This document shows, piece by piece, positions 25,448-33,465 of a DNA stretch of 64,000 nt. The position numbers and the translations under genes were made by a program. Origin of the DNA: Ligilactobacillus sp900765635 (GTDB taxonomy: Bacteria > Bacillota > Bacilli > Lactobacillales > Lactobacillaceae); assembly GCF_949152225.1 (NCBI RefSeq), contig NZ_CASCJC010000001.1, positions 496,001-560,000 on the forward strand, written 5' to 3'. Within the stretch, counting starts at the first letter, position 1, and the number at the start of each line of letters is the position of its first letter. Below the pieces are notes generated by a model, which was not told where the DNA came from, made no database searches, and saw only the letters and a list, made by a program, of their open reading frames with translations.

Positions 25448-25462
25448 TGGTAGAATATAGGT
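25448..25462 (+). promoter_or_regulatory. fba promoter, extended -10
   Basis: TGG TAGAAT just before the leader, with only a weak -35 at suitable distance. It lies about 55 nt upstream of the fba ATG. Confidence 0.55.
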
Positions 25463-25515
25463 GTACTCAATTTTAAGAGTAATTTTAGATGTTAACTTAT
25501 TTAGGAGGCTGTTTT

Positions 25516-26379
25516 ATGTCACTCGTAAACGGTAACGAAATCTTTGCTGCAGCTCGTAAAGGTCATTATGCAGTAGGTGCTTTTAACACAAATAACTTGG
25601 AATGGACTCGTGCTATTCTTAAGGGTGCTCAAGAAATGAACACTCCTGTTTTAATCCAATGCTCAATGGGTGCTGCTAAGTACATGGGTGGCTACAAAGT
25701 TGTTAAGACTCTTGTAGAATCCGAAATCGAAGCAATGAACATCACTGTTCCTGTTGTTTTACACTTAGACCACGGTACTTATGAAGCAGCTAAGGAATGT
25801 ATCGAAGTTGGTTTTACTTCAGTTATGTTTGATGGTTCTGATTTACCATTTGATGAAAACTTGAAGAAGACTAAAGAAATCGTAGAATTAGCTCATTCTA
25901 AAGGTGTTTCTGTTGAAGCTGAAGTTGGTTCTATCGGTGGTGAAGAAGACGGCGTTATTGGTGCCGGTGAATTAGCTGATGTTGCTCAAGCTAAAGCAAT
26001 CGCTGATTTAGGTGTTGACTACTTAGCATGTGGTATCGGTAACATCCACGGCGTTTACCCAGAAAACTGGAAAGGTTTAAGCTTTGAACGCTTACAAGAA
26101 CTTGCAGAAGTTATCGACACACCACTTGTTTTACATGGTGGTTCCGGTATTCCTCAAGAACAAATCGAAAAAGCAATCAGCATGGGTGTTTCTAAACTTA
26201 ACATCAACACTGAATGCCAAATCGCATTTGCTAAAGCAACTCGCGAATATATCGAAGCTGGTAAAGATATCGAAGGTAAAGGTTACGATCCTCGTAAATT
26301 ACTTGCACCTGGTACACAAGCTATTACTGATACAGTTAAAGAAGTTATCGGCTGGATCGGTACACCAGCAATCGACTAA
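25516..26379 (+). CDS. fba: class II fructose-1,6-bisphosphate aldolase
   Basis: Zn-dependent aldolase of glycolysis, splitting FBP into GAP and DHAP. Active-site signatures are LHLDHGTYE (Asp85, His86), the GNIHGVYP zinc histidine and LHGGSGIP; the SIGGEEDGV segment is also typical. The frame runs back to 25489, but ttaggagg sets the start at 25516 (MSLVNGNEIF), giving 287 residues. Codons are strongly biased toward those of highly expressed genes (AAC, GGT, ATC), as expected for a central glycolytic enzyme. A strong terminator follows. Confidence 0.97.
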   Translation: MSLVNGNEIFAAARKGHYAVGAFNTNNLEWTRAILKGAQEMNTPVLIQCSMGAAKYMGGYKVVKTLVESEIEAMNITVPVVLHLDHGTYEAAKECIEVGFTSVMFDGSDLPFDENLKKTKEIVELAHSKGVSVEAEVGSIGGEEDGVIGAGELADVAQAKAIADLGVDYLACGIGNIHGVYPENWKGLSFERLQELAEVIDTPLVLHGGSGIPQEQIEKAISMGVSKLNINTECQIAFAKATREYIEAGKDIEGKGYDPRKLLAPGTQAITDTVKEVIGWIGTPAID

Positions 26380-26398
26380 GATTAGGTTGATTATTAAG

Positions 26399-26427
26399 AC
26401 TATCCTAGATTCTAGGATAGTTTTTTG
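26399..26427 (+). terminator. terminator after fba
   Basis: Stem actatcctaga / tctaggatagt followed by T6. Confidence 0.92.
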
Positions 26428-26446
26428 TTATTGAGTAAATTAAAAA

Positions 26447-27902
26447 CAGTCAGCTTTTTTGATGTGTACCCAGTTTTCTGGACACGTTAAAATTTAATAA
26501 ATTATCCTAGGGATGCTTCCTTGTATTTTACAGGAGGCATCCATTTTGTTTTGGCTTTAATCCTTTGATTGTTATAGTAATCGATATATTTACTAATAAT
26601 TAAATGAGCTGTGATCTTTTTCATATCCATAAAAGACCTCATTTTTAAGTCTTTCAAAGAAAGTCTCCATGACACAATTATCATAACAGTTGCCTTTCCG
26701 TGACATCGATTGAATAATCCTTTTAAGGTATTTCTGAAATACACGTGCTGATACTGCTATCCTTGATTAGAATGCAATATTAGTCCTTCTACAGATGAGA
26801 ATTTTTTAAAGGCCATATCAAGCATTTGTTTAATTTGTTCTAAGTTTGGATTTAACGACAAATCATAGGAAATAATCTCATTTGTATTCATATCTAGAAT
26901 TGGAGAAATATAACACTTTCCCCATGAAAAACTAAACTGCGATACATCTGTAGCCCATTTTTGTAATGGTGCAGTTGTGCTGAAATCTCTATCTATGGTA
27001 TTATCTGTGCTTTTTCCGACTTTACCTTTATAAGAATGATAACTACGTTTTGGTGTTTTTCCTAACAAGTTCATATTATGCATAAGACGTTGAACTCGTT
27101 TATGATTTACATTATATCCACAATTCACTAGTTCTTTGTGAACTCTACGCACGCCATATCTACTTTTGTTGCGTTCAAATATTTCTTGAATCTTAGCCAT
27201 CAATCCCTTGTTTCTAACTTTTACAACATCAACTTTATTTATCTCAAAATAATAGGTAGATCTAGCCATTCGCATGGCTTTTAAAAGATACTTTAATTGA
27301 TATCCTTTTTTTCGGAGTTCTTTGATGAGCGCTGCTTTTTGGCCTTGAGTTGCGCAGCCCACTTTTCGTGCCTCAAGGCGATCCTTTTTTTATCACTGCA
27401 ATTTTGGTCTTAATATATTCATTTTCGGCTCTTAACCGAATGAGCTCTTCATATTCGCTTTTTTCAAGTTTTCTTGGTTTTTGCATATCTCTTTTTTTCA
27501 TAGTTAGGCTCCTGAATTTTCGACCTTTCTTTTTATTTCCAAGACCATTATAATCATAAATCTTATATTTTCGAACCCATTGATACAATAAACCACCATT
27601 AATACTTGCTTGAATAGCCTTTTCAGCAATCATTTGAGAAACTAATTCGAATTTTTTTCAGGAGTCCAATTTTTATTGAAATTCTTGTGTTTTAAGATAT
27701 CAAAATCATGTGCTTTTTGCATTCGAGCCCATTTTCTCATCATGTTTTTAAAATTGCATGTTTTAATTCCGTCTGGTGTTTCAGGCCATTTACCTTCTCG
27801 GTATAATTCGATACATTTTATTTTATATTCTTGCGAGTAGCACATAAAAATAACCCTCCTTACTGGATGTCCAGTAAAGAGGGTATATATCAAAGTTGAC
27901 TG
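26447..27902 (-). mobile_element. decayed IS3-family (IS150-like) insertion sequence
   Basis: About 1456 bp. Imperfect terminal inverted repeats: the left end reads cagtcagcttttttgatg and then tgtacccagttttctggaca; the right end on the minus strand reads cagtcaactttgatat and then ataccctctttactggaca. Between them lie OrfA and OrfB of an IS3-type transposase in several broken frames. The element sits between the fba terminator and a DUF1836 gene. A target duplication could not be identified with confidence. Confidence 0.85.
26502..27845 (-). pseudogene. IS3-family transposase OrfAB, inactivated
   Basis: OrfA starts at the ATG at 27845 (MCYSQEYK) after aggaggg. It carries a helix-turn-helix and is broken by an indel in a 7-base homopolymer at 27652-27658. 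An A7G slip site at 27385-27391 would normally allow the -1 frameshift into OrfB and is still intact. OrfB has an HTH_21-like segment, RYGVRRVHKEL, and the first catalytic Asp (WATDVSQF). The second catalytic Asp is changed to Asn (HSNQG, codon 26766-26768) and the next Trp to a TAG stop at 26757-26759. A shifted frame still encodes METFFERLKNE with the catalytic Glu, bounded by two further indels. It cannot make an active transposase. Confidence 0.9.
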
Positions 27903-27907
27903 TTTTT

Positions 27908-28342
27908 TTAGTCGTTACATAATTCTAGAGTCAAACATTTAAAAATAACTGTTTGTAAGGCAAGTGTAGTTAAATCACTATTTAAAGGTGTTACTTGTTG
28001 ACAAGTTAAAATTGTGTTGAACTTGGTGGCAATTTCATCATAAGTAATTTGATCTAAAACTGGTGGTAATAGTTTTTCAACAATATCTAACGAATAAACA
28101 CTTTTAAAAAGACTAACTAACAATAGTTGCCCCAGTTGGACGCAAGTATAACGTTTTTTGATAGGTCGGCTAATAAGTCCTTTTTTAACGTAACTGTTAA
28201 CCATAGCAGGTGTTATGGTAGTTTGGGTTAAGCCGCTTAAATAGCGATTACCTAAGCTTACAATTTGATCCATGTAAAGCTCAAGTTCGGGAAACTCTTG
28301 CCATAAAGGTAAACTAGGTAATGAAATTGTTGATTGAGACAT
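27908..28342 (-). CDS. DUF1836-family protein, C terminus next to the IS
   Basis: 144 residues; resembles DUF1836 proteins of Firmicutes, whose function is unknown. The TPAMVNSYVKKGLI segment (about residues 43-56) looks like a MerR-type DNA-binding helix pair, followed by a helical C-terminal part (QLGQLLLVSLFKSVYSLDIVEKLL). Ribosome site aaggag is 10 nt before the ATG. The stop codon lies only 6 nt outside the IS end, so the last residues may have been changed by the insertion. A TATACT -10 lies about 45 nt upstream on the minus strand. Confidence 0.75.
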   Translation of the reverse strand: MSQSTISLPSLPLWQEFPELELYMDQIVSLGNRYLSGLTQTTITPAMVNSYVKKGLISRPIKKRYTCVQLGQLLLVSLFKSVYSLDIVEKLLPPVLDQITYDEIATKFNTILTCQQVTPLNSDLTTLALQTVIFKCLTLELCND

Positions 28343-28437
28343 TAAAAAAAAGCTCCTTTTAAAATAAAGAAATTTACTTAATTTTAGTATAACACATTTT
28401 CTTTATTTCTTTATCTAGATTATAAATCTAGTTGATG

Positions 28438-28466
28438 TTGATATTGAATATATTTGGTGTTATACT
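28438..28466 (+). promoter_or_regulatory. promoter of the trhA gene
   Basis: TTGATA (28438-28443), 17-nt spacer, TATACT (28461-28466), 20 nt before the ATG. It diverges from the promoter of the DUF1836 gene; TTCTTTATTTCTTTA at 28399-28413 between them is a short direct repeat. Confidence 0.72.
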
Positions 28467-28486
28467 TAATACTAAGAGGTGGTTTG

Positions 28487-29122
28487 ATGATTAACCAAAA
28501 GACACGAATTTTAAATGAAGTATGGAGTGCAATAACACATGGAATTGGAGTGTTTTTAAGCATTGCAGCACTGGTTTTGCTGATTTTAAAGGCAATAGGG
28601 CAAGCTAATATGCTTGCCTTAGGCGCGTATTTAGTCTATGGAATTACGTTAATTTTGCTTTATTTATGTTCAACCTTATTTCACTCACTTTATTTTACAA
28701 GGGCACAACGAATTTTTCAGATTTTTGATCATTGTAGTATTAATTTTTTAATTGCTGGAACATATACGCCATATTGTTTGTTAACAATCAAAGGCTCAAT
28801 GGGAGTAATGTTGTTAGTTAGTGTATGGGGATTGGCATGTTTTGGCATGTTATATCATATTTTAGCTAAAAAGCGTCGCCAATGGATTGAGACAAGTCTT
28901 TATATTGTAATGGGATGGCTATGCTTGCTAGGGATTAAGAGCTTGGAAGCTAATTTAGGAGTTGATGGAGTACTATTATTGTTTTTAGGTGGGGTTTCTT
29001 TTACCATCGGTGCGCTAATTTATAGTATTCATGGTGTTAAGTATCTTCATGTTATTTGGCATTTATTTGTATTATTAGGTACGATTTTGATGTATTTTTC
29101 AATTTATTTTTATATTGATTAA
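28487..29122 (+). CDS. TrhA / hemolysin III family membrane protein
   Basis: 211-residue integral membrane protein with about seven hydrophobic segments. Family motifs: NEVWSAITHGIG near the N terminus, LYLCSTLFHSLYF with the conserved Ser and His, FDHCSINFLIAGTYTP, and a C-terminal HVIWHLFVLLG. These are the metal-ligand positions of the PAQR/TrhA family. Bacterial members are linked to membrane-energy homeostasis; the 'hemolysin' name is historical. The ATG at 28487 follows agaggtgg; an upstream frame to 28454 overlaps the promoter and is rejected. Confidence 0.88.
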   Translation: MINQKTRILNEVWSAITHGIGVFLSIAALVLLILKAIGQANMLALGAYLVYGITLILLYLCSTLFHSLYFTRAQRIFQIFDHCSINFLIAGTYTPYCLLTIKGSMGVMLLVSVWGLACFGMLYHILAKKRRQWIETSLYIVMGWLCLLGIKSLEANLGVDGVLLLFLGGVSFTIGALIYSIHGVKYLHVIWHLFVLLGTILMYFSIYFYID

Positions 29123-29199
29123 AAAGTAAATATACATTAAATTGAGTCGCGATTATCATTTTTTTATATAAAAAAGCTAAAAATAGTTAAAAAAATTAT

Positions 29200-29231
29200 T
29201 GCAAACGCTTGCCTGACTTCATCATTAATGT
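29200..29231 (+). promoter_or_regulatory. arsR-type gene promoter overlapped by a cre-like site
   Basis: TGCAAACGCTTGCC (29200-29213) resembles the catabolite-responsive element TGWAANCGNTNWCA. It overlaps TTGCCT (29209-29214), which is 17 nt from TATTCT (29232-29237). CcpA binding there would be expected to repress the following regulator when sugar is plentiful; this is inferred. Confidence 0.5.
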
Positions 29232-29278
29232 TATTCTATACTCAGAAGTAGAGTAACCTTGAAAGGAGGGTGACGAAA

Positions 29279-29614
29279 ATGACTACTGTTCAGTTAAATT
29301 CTAAGCAGATTTCTGCTATTAATAACTTCATGGGGGATTTCGAAGTTGTTAATGCGTTGGCTGATAGAAACCGTCAAAAAATCATTTATTTATTGTGTAG
29401 CTGTGCAGATGAAGGTATGACTGTAACTGATATTACAAATGAAATGTCAATTACTCAACCGGCTGTCTCACATCATTTAAAGATTTTGCGTGAAGCAGGT
29501 TTAGTATCATTTAGAAAAAATGGACTCCAAAGCTTATATTACCTAACATTGAACGACCCGTTAACTCATCTTGAAAAGGTAATCCATGATTTGAGAATGG
29601 AGATAGAGGAGTAA
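29279..29614 (+). CDS. ArsR-family transcriptional regulator
   Basis: 111-residue winged helix-turn-helix protein. The recognition region reads TQPAVSHHLKILREAGLVSFRKNGLQSLYYL (in parts), typical of ArsR/SmtB. The classic metal site ELCxCD is replaced by MTVTDI at the equivalent place. A CSC pair lies about ten residues earlier, so metal sensing is uncertain. The ATG at 29279 follows ggaggg. It is monocistronic, with a cre-like site in the promoter and a terminator behind. The target is unknown. Confidence 0.85.
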   Translation: MTTVQLNSKQISAINNFMGDFEVVNALADRNRQKIIYLLCSCADEGMTVTDITNEMSITQPAVSHHLKILREAGLVSFRKNGLQSLYYLTLNDPLTHLEKVIHDLRMEIEE

Positions 29615-29630
29615 TTTTGGGGATTAATAA

Positions 29631-29660
29631 GGCGATGGTTTTTAATCATCGCTTTTTTTA
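29631..29660 (+). terminator. terminator after the arsR-type gene
   Basis: Stem aggcgatg / catcgctt with a T7 tail. Confidence 0.82.
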
Positions 29661-29713
29661 TGTTTGCTGTTTGACTTTGACAATGGTATGCTAAAAATAT
29701 TAGCAACTAAGGA

Positions 29714-30394
29714 GTGGAAAAAATTAAAACACAAAAATATTATGCGGTTGCGCAAGGAAAAAAAACGGGAATATATTTAACATGGGCTGAATGTGAAGCA
29801 CATGTTAAAGGTTTTAAAGGCGCTAGATATAAAAGTTTTAAAACCAAAAAAGAAGCACAAGACTGGTTGAAAGGTTCTGTGAAAAAGGAAAGTACACAGG
29901 ATAATTCTATTCAATTAGCACAAATTTATTTATATAGTGACGGTGGCTCACGCAATCATGGAAATAAAAAAGGCCAACACGTACAAGCAACAGATAAGGC
30001 CGCTTGGGCGTATTTAATCCAAAGAGCCGGACAAAATTACACGGGTGTAGATGGTGAATATGGTAGTACTAATAATCGCATGGAGTTATTAGGTTTATTA
30101 AATGGATTGCAGTTTATTTTGAAAAATGGTTGGCAAAATGAAAAAATTTATGCAATTTTAGATTCAAAATATATTTTGGATGCTTTAGGAAAAGGTTGGT
30201 TGCGTGGTTGGCAGGTTAATGGTTGGAAAAAAGCAAATGGTCAACCGGTAGCTAATAAGGAATTATGGCAACAACTCATTGAGGTTTTAATTTTGTTTCC
30301 TAATTTGAATTTTAGTTGGACTAAAGGTCATGCTAATAACAAGGGAAATAATTATGTAGATAAATTGTTAAATCAAAAGATGGATCAAATGTAA
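29714..30394 (+). CDS. rnhA: ribonuclease HI with N-terminal viroplasmin domain
   Basis: Cleaves RNA in RNA-DNA hybrids. The N-terminal 50 residues (YYAVAQGKKTGIY...KSFKTKKEAQDWL) form the viroplasmin/RNHB hybrid-binding domain. The catalytic domain has Asp76 (YSDGGSRNHG), Glu124 (NNRMELLGLL), Asp150 (ILDSKYIL), His206 (TKGHANNKGN) and Asp216. The start is given as GTG at 29714, but aaggag (29708-29713) abuts it; an in-frame ATT at 29723 has better spacing and could be a rare start codon. The gene is monocistronic. Confidence 0.9.
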   Translation: MEKIKTQKYYAVAQGKKTGIYLTWAECEAHVKGFKGARYKSFKTKKEAQDWLKGSVKKESTQDNSIQLAQIYLYSDGGSRNHGNKKGQHVQATDKAAWAYLIQRAGQNYTGVDGEYGSTNNRMELLGLLNGLQFILKNGWQNEKIYAILDSKYILDALGKGWLRGWQVNGWKKANGQPVANKELWQQLIEVLILFPNLNFSWTKGHANNKGNNYVDKLLNQKMDQM

Positions 30395-30432
30395 AAAGGA
30401 GTCAAATCGTTATTTGGGTTTGACTCCTTTTA
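30393..30432. terminator. bidirectional terminator between rnhA and the ABC importer operon
   Basis: Stem aaaaggagtcaaa / tttgactcctttt; serves the plus-strand rnhA and the minus-strand ATPase gene that ends at 30435. Confidence 0.88.
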
Positions 30433-30434
30433 GC

Positions 30435-31202
30435 TTAATCTGCAAAATATTGTAAAATTTCAGGGATTGTTAAGGCTTCTTTTTGTTTACCGCAGACATC
30501 CAAGACGATTTTGCCATCTTTTAAAATAATTGTACGGTTACCATATTTTAAAGCATCACTCAATTGATGAGTAATCATTAAACAGGTTAAGTTTTGGTTA
30601 GTAATTGTCTGATTAGTTAACTGCATTAGTTGAGCACTTGTTTTAGGATCAAGTGCGGCCGTGTGCTCATCTAATAATAGTAGTGCAGGCTTTTTTACTG
30701 TGGCCATCAAAAAACTTAAAGTTTGGCGCTGACCTCCGGAAAGGTTAGCAACAAAATTGTCAATATTATCAGCTAATTTGTTAGGAAGCTGGGCACATAA
30801 ACTTGTTAGATATTCTTTTTTTGCTGTTAATTTGCGTAGGCGCAAAGTCCGACTTTGACCACGTTTTAGCGCTAATAAAAGATTTTCAGCCACTGTCATT
30901 CGTGGAGCAGTTCCAGCTTTAGGATCTTGAAAAACTTGTGCAATTAAGCCCATCTTTTTTTTAGTAGAAATTTTTTTAAAGGGCTGATTAGCCAAAAAAA
31001 TTTCGCCTTGCGTAGGTTGTAATGTTCCATTAATAAGGTTTAGTAAGGTTGATTTACCAGCACCATTAGTTCCTAATAGAGTGATAAAGTCGCCTTGCTT
31101 GATGGTTAGGTTTAATTTATCGATAAGCTTTTTTTCTTCATTTGGGCCACTTTTTAGGGTAAGAGTGACATCTTTAAATTCTAAGAGTGTTTTTTTGGTC
31201 AT
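30435..31202 (-). CDS. ABC importer ATPase (COG1101 type)
   Basis: 255-residue ATPase with Walker A GTNGAGKS (44-51), a Q-loop (FQDPKAGTA), the signature LSGGQRQ and Walker B LLLLDEHTAALDP (DEH where DEP is usual). These features are typical of the COG1101 group that works with COG4120 permeases and COG2984 binding proteins. Its ATG overlaps the permease stop by 4 nt. The substrate is unknown: streptococcal relatives (TrpXYZ) are associated with tryptophan, but other members are unassigned. Confidence 0.86.
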   Translation of the reverse strand: MTKKTLLEFKDVTLTLKSGPNEEKKLIDKLNLTIKQGDFITLLGTNGAGKSTLLNLINGTLQPTQGEIFLANQPFKKISTKKKMGLIAQVFQDPKAGTAPRMTVAENLLLALKRGQSRTLRLRKLTAKKEYLTSLCAQLPNKLADNIDNFVANLSGGQRQTLSFLMATVKKPALLLLDEHTAALDPKTSAQLMQLTNQTITNQNLTCLMITHQLSDALKYGNRTIILKDGKIVLDVCGKQKEALTIPEILQYFAD

Positions 31203-32089
31203 TGTTTCGAGCTTCCTTTACTAAAAGTCTGACGAATTTTAAATTTTTGTTCTAAGGTTGGTAAACTTAAACAAAGGGTTAATATAATTGTTGAAATTAA
31301 CTTAAAATCATTGGTATTAAATCCTAGTTGTAAAACGGCTAATAATACTAAACGATATAAAATACTGCCACACACTACGGCGACTAAACGTGCACTTAAG
31401 CTAAGTGGTCCATAAAGTACTTCACCGATAATAATAGCTGCTAAACCAATAACGATCGTTCCAATTCCCATACTAACATCAGCATAGCCATTGTTTTGTG
31501 CAAGCAAGCCACCAGACAAACCAACGAGTCCGTTGCCTAGCATCAAGCCTAAAATTTTCATTGCATCAGTGTTAATGCCTAAAGAATGAGCCATTTTTTG
31601 ATTGTCACCTGTTGCAATGAAAGCTTGGCCAAGCTCGGTATTTAAAAAGAGTACGATTGCAAAGACTACAAGGGTAGTAATGGCTATTCCCAAAAAGACT
31701 AACTGAAAATTAGGAGTGAGATAATCAAAATATGAAAAAATGGTTGAAATATCCAACAATCCCACGGTAGCTTTGCCTAAAATTCGCAAATTGATAGAGT
31801 ATAAAGCTGTCATGGTTAAAATTCCAGCTAGGAGAATGGGAATTTTTAGTTTGGTATATAAAACACCTGTAACTAAACCACTCAAACAACCGGCAAATAA
31901 GGCAAACAAGGTGGCAAATAAAGGACTGACACCATGAGTTAAGGCGCTGACGGTGACAACTGCACCTAAAGGAAAGGTTCCTTCAACAGTCATATCTGGG
32001 AAATTTAAGATTCTAAAGGTTAAAAAGACGCCTAGAGCTAGAATTGACCATAAAAGACCTTGGCCAATAGAAGAAGTAATTAGACTCAT
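31199..32089 (-). CDS. ABC importer permease (COG4120 type)
   Basis: 296-residue membrane protein with eight or nine hydrophobic segments, belonging to the BPD_transp_2 / COG4120 group. The motif FPDMTVEGTFPLGAVV near residue 30 and the GEVLYGPLSLSARLVAVVCGSILYRLV stretch near the C terminus (given in part: GEVLYGPL) are typical. The ATG overlaps the upstream stop by 4 nt (ATGA), and the same junction recurs downstream, so three genes form a tightly coupled operon. Confidence 0.87.
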   Translation of the reverse strand: MSLITSSIGQGLLWSILALGVFLTFRILNFPDMTVEGTFPLGAVVTVSALTHGVSPLFATLFALFAGCLSGLVTGVLYTKLKIPILLAGILTMTALYSINLRILGKATVGLLDISTIFSYFDYLTPNFQLVFLGIAITTLVVFAIVLFLNTELGQAFIATGDNQKMAHSLGINTDAMKILGLMLGNGLVGLSGGLLAQNNGYADVSMGIGTIVIGLAAIIIGEVLYGPLSLSARLVAVVCGSILYRLVLLAVLQLGFNTNDFKLISTIILTLCLSLPTLEQKFKIRQTFSKGSSKQ

Positions 32090-33072
32090 GAGATTATTTC
32101 TCCTTTCTGTTGTGCATGAGTGAGTAGTTCATTTGGAATTTGAATGTTAAGTTTTTGTGCTTGTTTAAGATTTAGGCTTAAATAAGTTTTTTTGACATGT
32201 CTAATTGCCATATTTGCTGGTTTTTTGCCTTTTAAAATTTCAGCAGCCATTTGACCTGTGAGTTTACCCAAATCAAATTGACTAACGCTAACAGTAGCTA
32301 AAGCTCCATCTTTTAATAAAGAAGAGGACGCTGAAAAAACGGGAACTTGATATTGAGTTGCTGTGTTGATAATGGTTGGAGCTGCTGAAGCAACATTGTT
32401 ATCTGTAGGAAGATACAATGCTTGTACTTTTTGAGCAAGTACACTAGCAACTTGAGCAGCATCATTTGTCGAGCTTATGGTATATGGTTTGACGATTAAG
32501 CCTTGCTTTTTGGCTTGCCGAGCAAATTCTTGATAAGATGCGGTTGCTGAATCATCACTTGCCGTATATAAGACACCAATGGTTTTTAAATTAGGCAAGA
32601 TTTTTTTAATCAAGGTAACTTGTTGTAAAACAGGCTCAACGTGCATAACACCAGTCACGTTTTGACCAGGATGTTTGAGATTGTTTACAAGTTTAGCACC
32701 AATAGGATCACTGATCGCCCCCATTACAACAGGAGTCGTTTTGGTAGTATTCGCTAAAGCTTGTGCCGCTGGCGTGGCAATACCAATCGTGACAGCACTG
32801 TTTTCATTAATAAAACGTTCACTCATGGTTTTTAATGAACTTTGATCATTTTGGGCATTTTGAAAGTCAATTTCGATATTTTTGTGATTGACAAAACCTT
32901 GTTGTTTTAAGCCAGCAATGATTCCTTGATGGATTTCATCCAAAGCAGGATGTGATGTTAATTGCAAGATTCCAACAATAGGTTTAGTATTATTATTATT
33001 TTTTTGTGGGCTAAAAAAGTTCCAAGTTAGAAAAATCCCTAAAATAACTAATGTAGTTAATAAGCGTTTCAT
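32086..33072 (-). CDS. ABC importer substrate-binding protein (COG2984 type)
   Basis: 328 residues with a periplasmic-binding fold: an N-terminal hydrophobic anchor (about residues 4-20), then VGILQLTSHPALDEI, a TTPVVMGAISDPIGAKLV segment and NVTGVMHV, as in COG2984 proteins. Unusually, no lipobox Cys follows the hydrophobic stretch (LGIFLTWNFFSP), so it is probably retained by an uncleaved membrane helix or cleaved by signal peptidase I, unlike typical Gram-positive binding proteins. The ribosome site aaggagg precedes the ATG. It is the first gene of the importer operon, behind the structured leader. Confidence 0.86.
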   Translation of the reverse strand: MKRLLTTLVILGIFLTWNFFSPQKNNNNTKPIVGILQLTSHPALDEIHQGIIAGLKQQGFVNHKNIEIDFQNAQNDQSSLKTMSERFINENSAVTIGIATPAAQALANTTKTTPVVMGAISDPIGAKLVNNLKHPGQNVTGVMHVEPVLQQVTLIKKILPNLKTIGVLYTASDDSATASYQEFARQAKKQGLIVKPYTISSTNDAAQVASVLAQKVQALYLPTDNNVASAAPTIINTATQYQVPVFSASSSLLKDGALATVSVSQFDLGKLTGQMAAEILKGKKPANMAIRHVKKTYLSLNLKQAQKLNIQIPNELLTHAQQKGEIIS

Positions 33073-33333
33073 ATAATAATCCTCCTTTTATAATCCCTAA
33101 CAGTTGTGTTGTAAAGAAAAAAGCCTTTTCTCGTCTTTACGGGAAAAGGCTTTTTAGCATTACCCGCACAATTTGCTGTGCGAGTCCATTAAAAAGTTGA
33201 CCGGCACAGATACAACTGTCAAGGATTGTATCTGTCCTAAGCAAAAACAATCCTCATTACCGGTTTTGCCAACAAATGTTGCGGTTTAGAAATGTTAAGT
33301 ATTGCATGTCAACTCTTCCTTTCGAATTTATTT
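33073..33333 (-). promoter_or_regulatory. structured 5' leader of the ABC importer operon; riboswitch-like attenuator of unknown class
   Basis: Read on the minus strand. A closing helix of 10 bp pairs 33308-33317 with 33192-33201. Inside it, a perfect 10-bp helix (33226-33235 with 33206-33215) and a 7-bp helix (33247-33253 with 33223-33229) share bases 33226-33229 and cannot coexist. A small hairpin gcaac/gttggc lies at 33267-33283 and a cgcaca/tgtgcg hairpin at 33165-33182. An intrinsic terminator follows at 33117-33156, before the gene. No T-box motif is present, and I do not recognise any known riboswitch core. The pairing is seen; ligand control is inferred. Confidence 0.65.
33117..33156 (-). 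terminator. terminator inside the importer leader
   Basis: Minus-strand stem aaaaagccttttc / gaaaaggcttttt with T6 following, about 45 nt before the substrate-binding gene. Its position before the coding region indicates attenuation. Confidence 0.88.
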
Positions 33334-33339
33334 TAAATA

Positions 33340-33368
33340 ATTATAATCTTTTAAGTTTTTTAAGTCAA
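33340..33368 (-). promoter_or_regulatory. promoter of the ABC importer operon
   Basis: On the minus strand, TTGACT (33368-33363), 17-nt spacer, TATAAT (33345-33340): near consensus. Transcription would begin near 33333. Confidence 0.85.
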
Positions 33369-33465
33369 GTTTAAAAAGTTGTGTTAGATAAGTTTAAGAT
33401 GTAGTATAATGTGTCCAAAAGGAAAACAATGTTTATCTTTCACGATTGGAGTGTTTACCATAAAT

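Noticed and set aside
26084..26434. 116-codon plus-strand frame within fba
   Set aside because: It is a second frame of the aldolase gene and runs through its terminator.
33073..33333. T-box in the ABC importer leader
   Set aside because: No aaggtggnaccgcg-type sequence; the real T-box of the window is at 13964.
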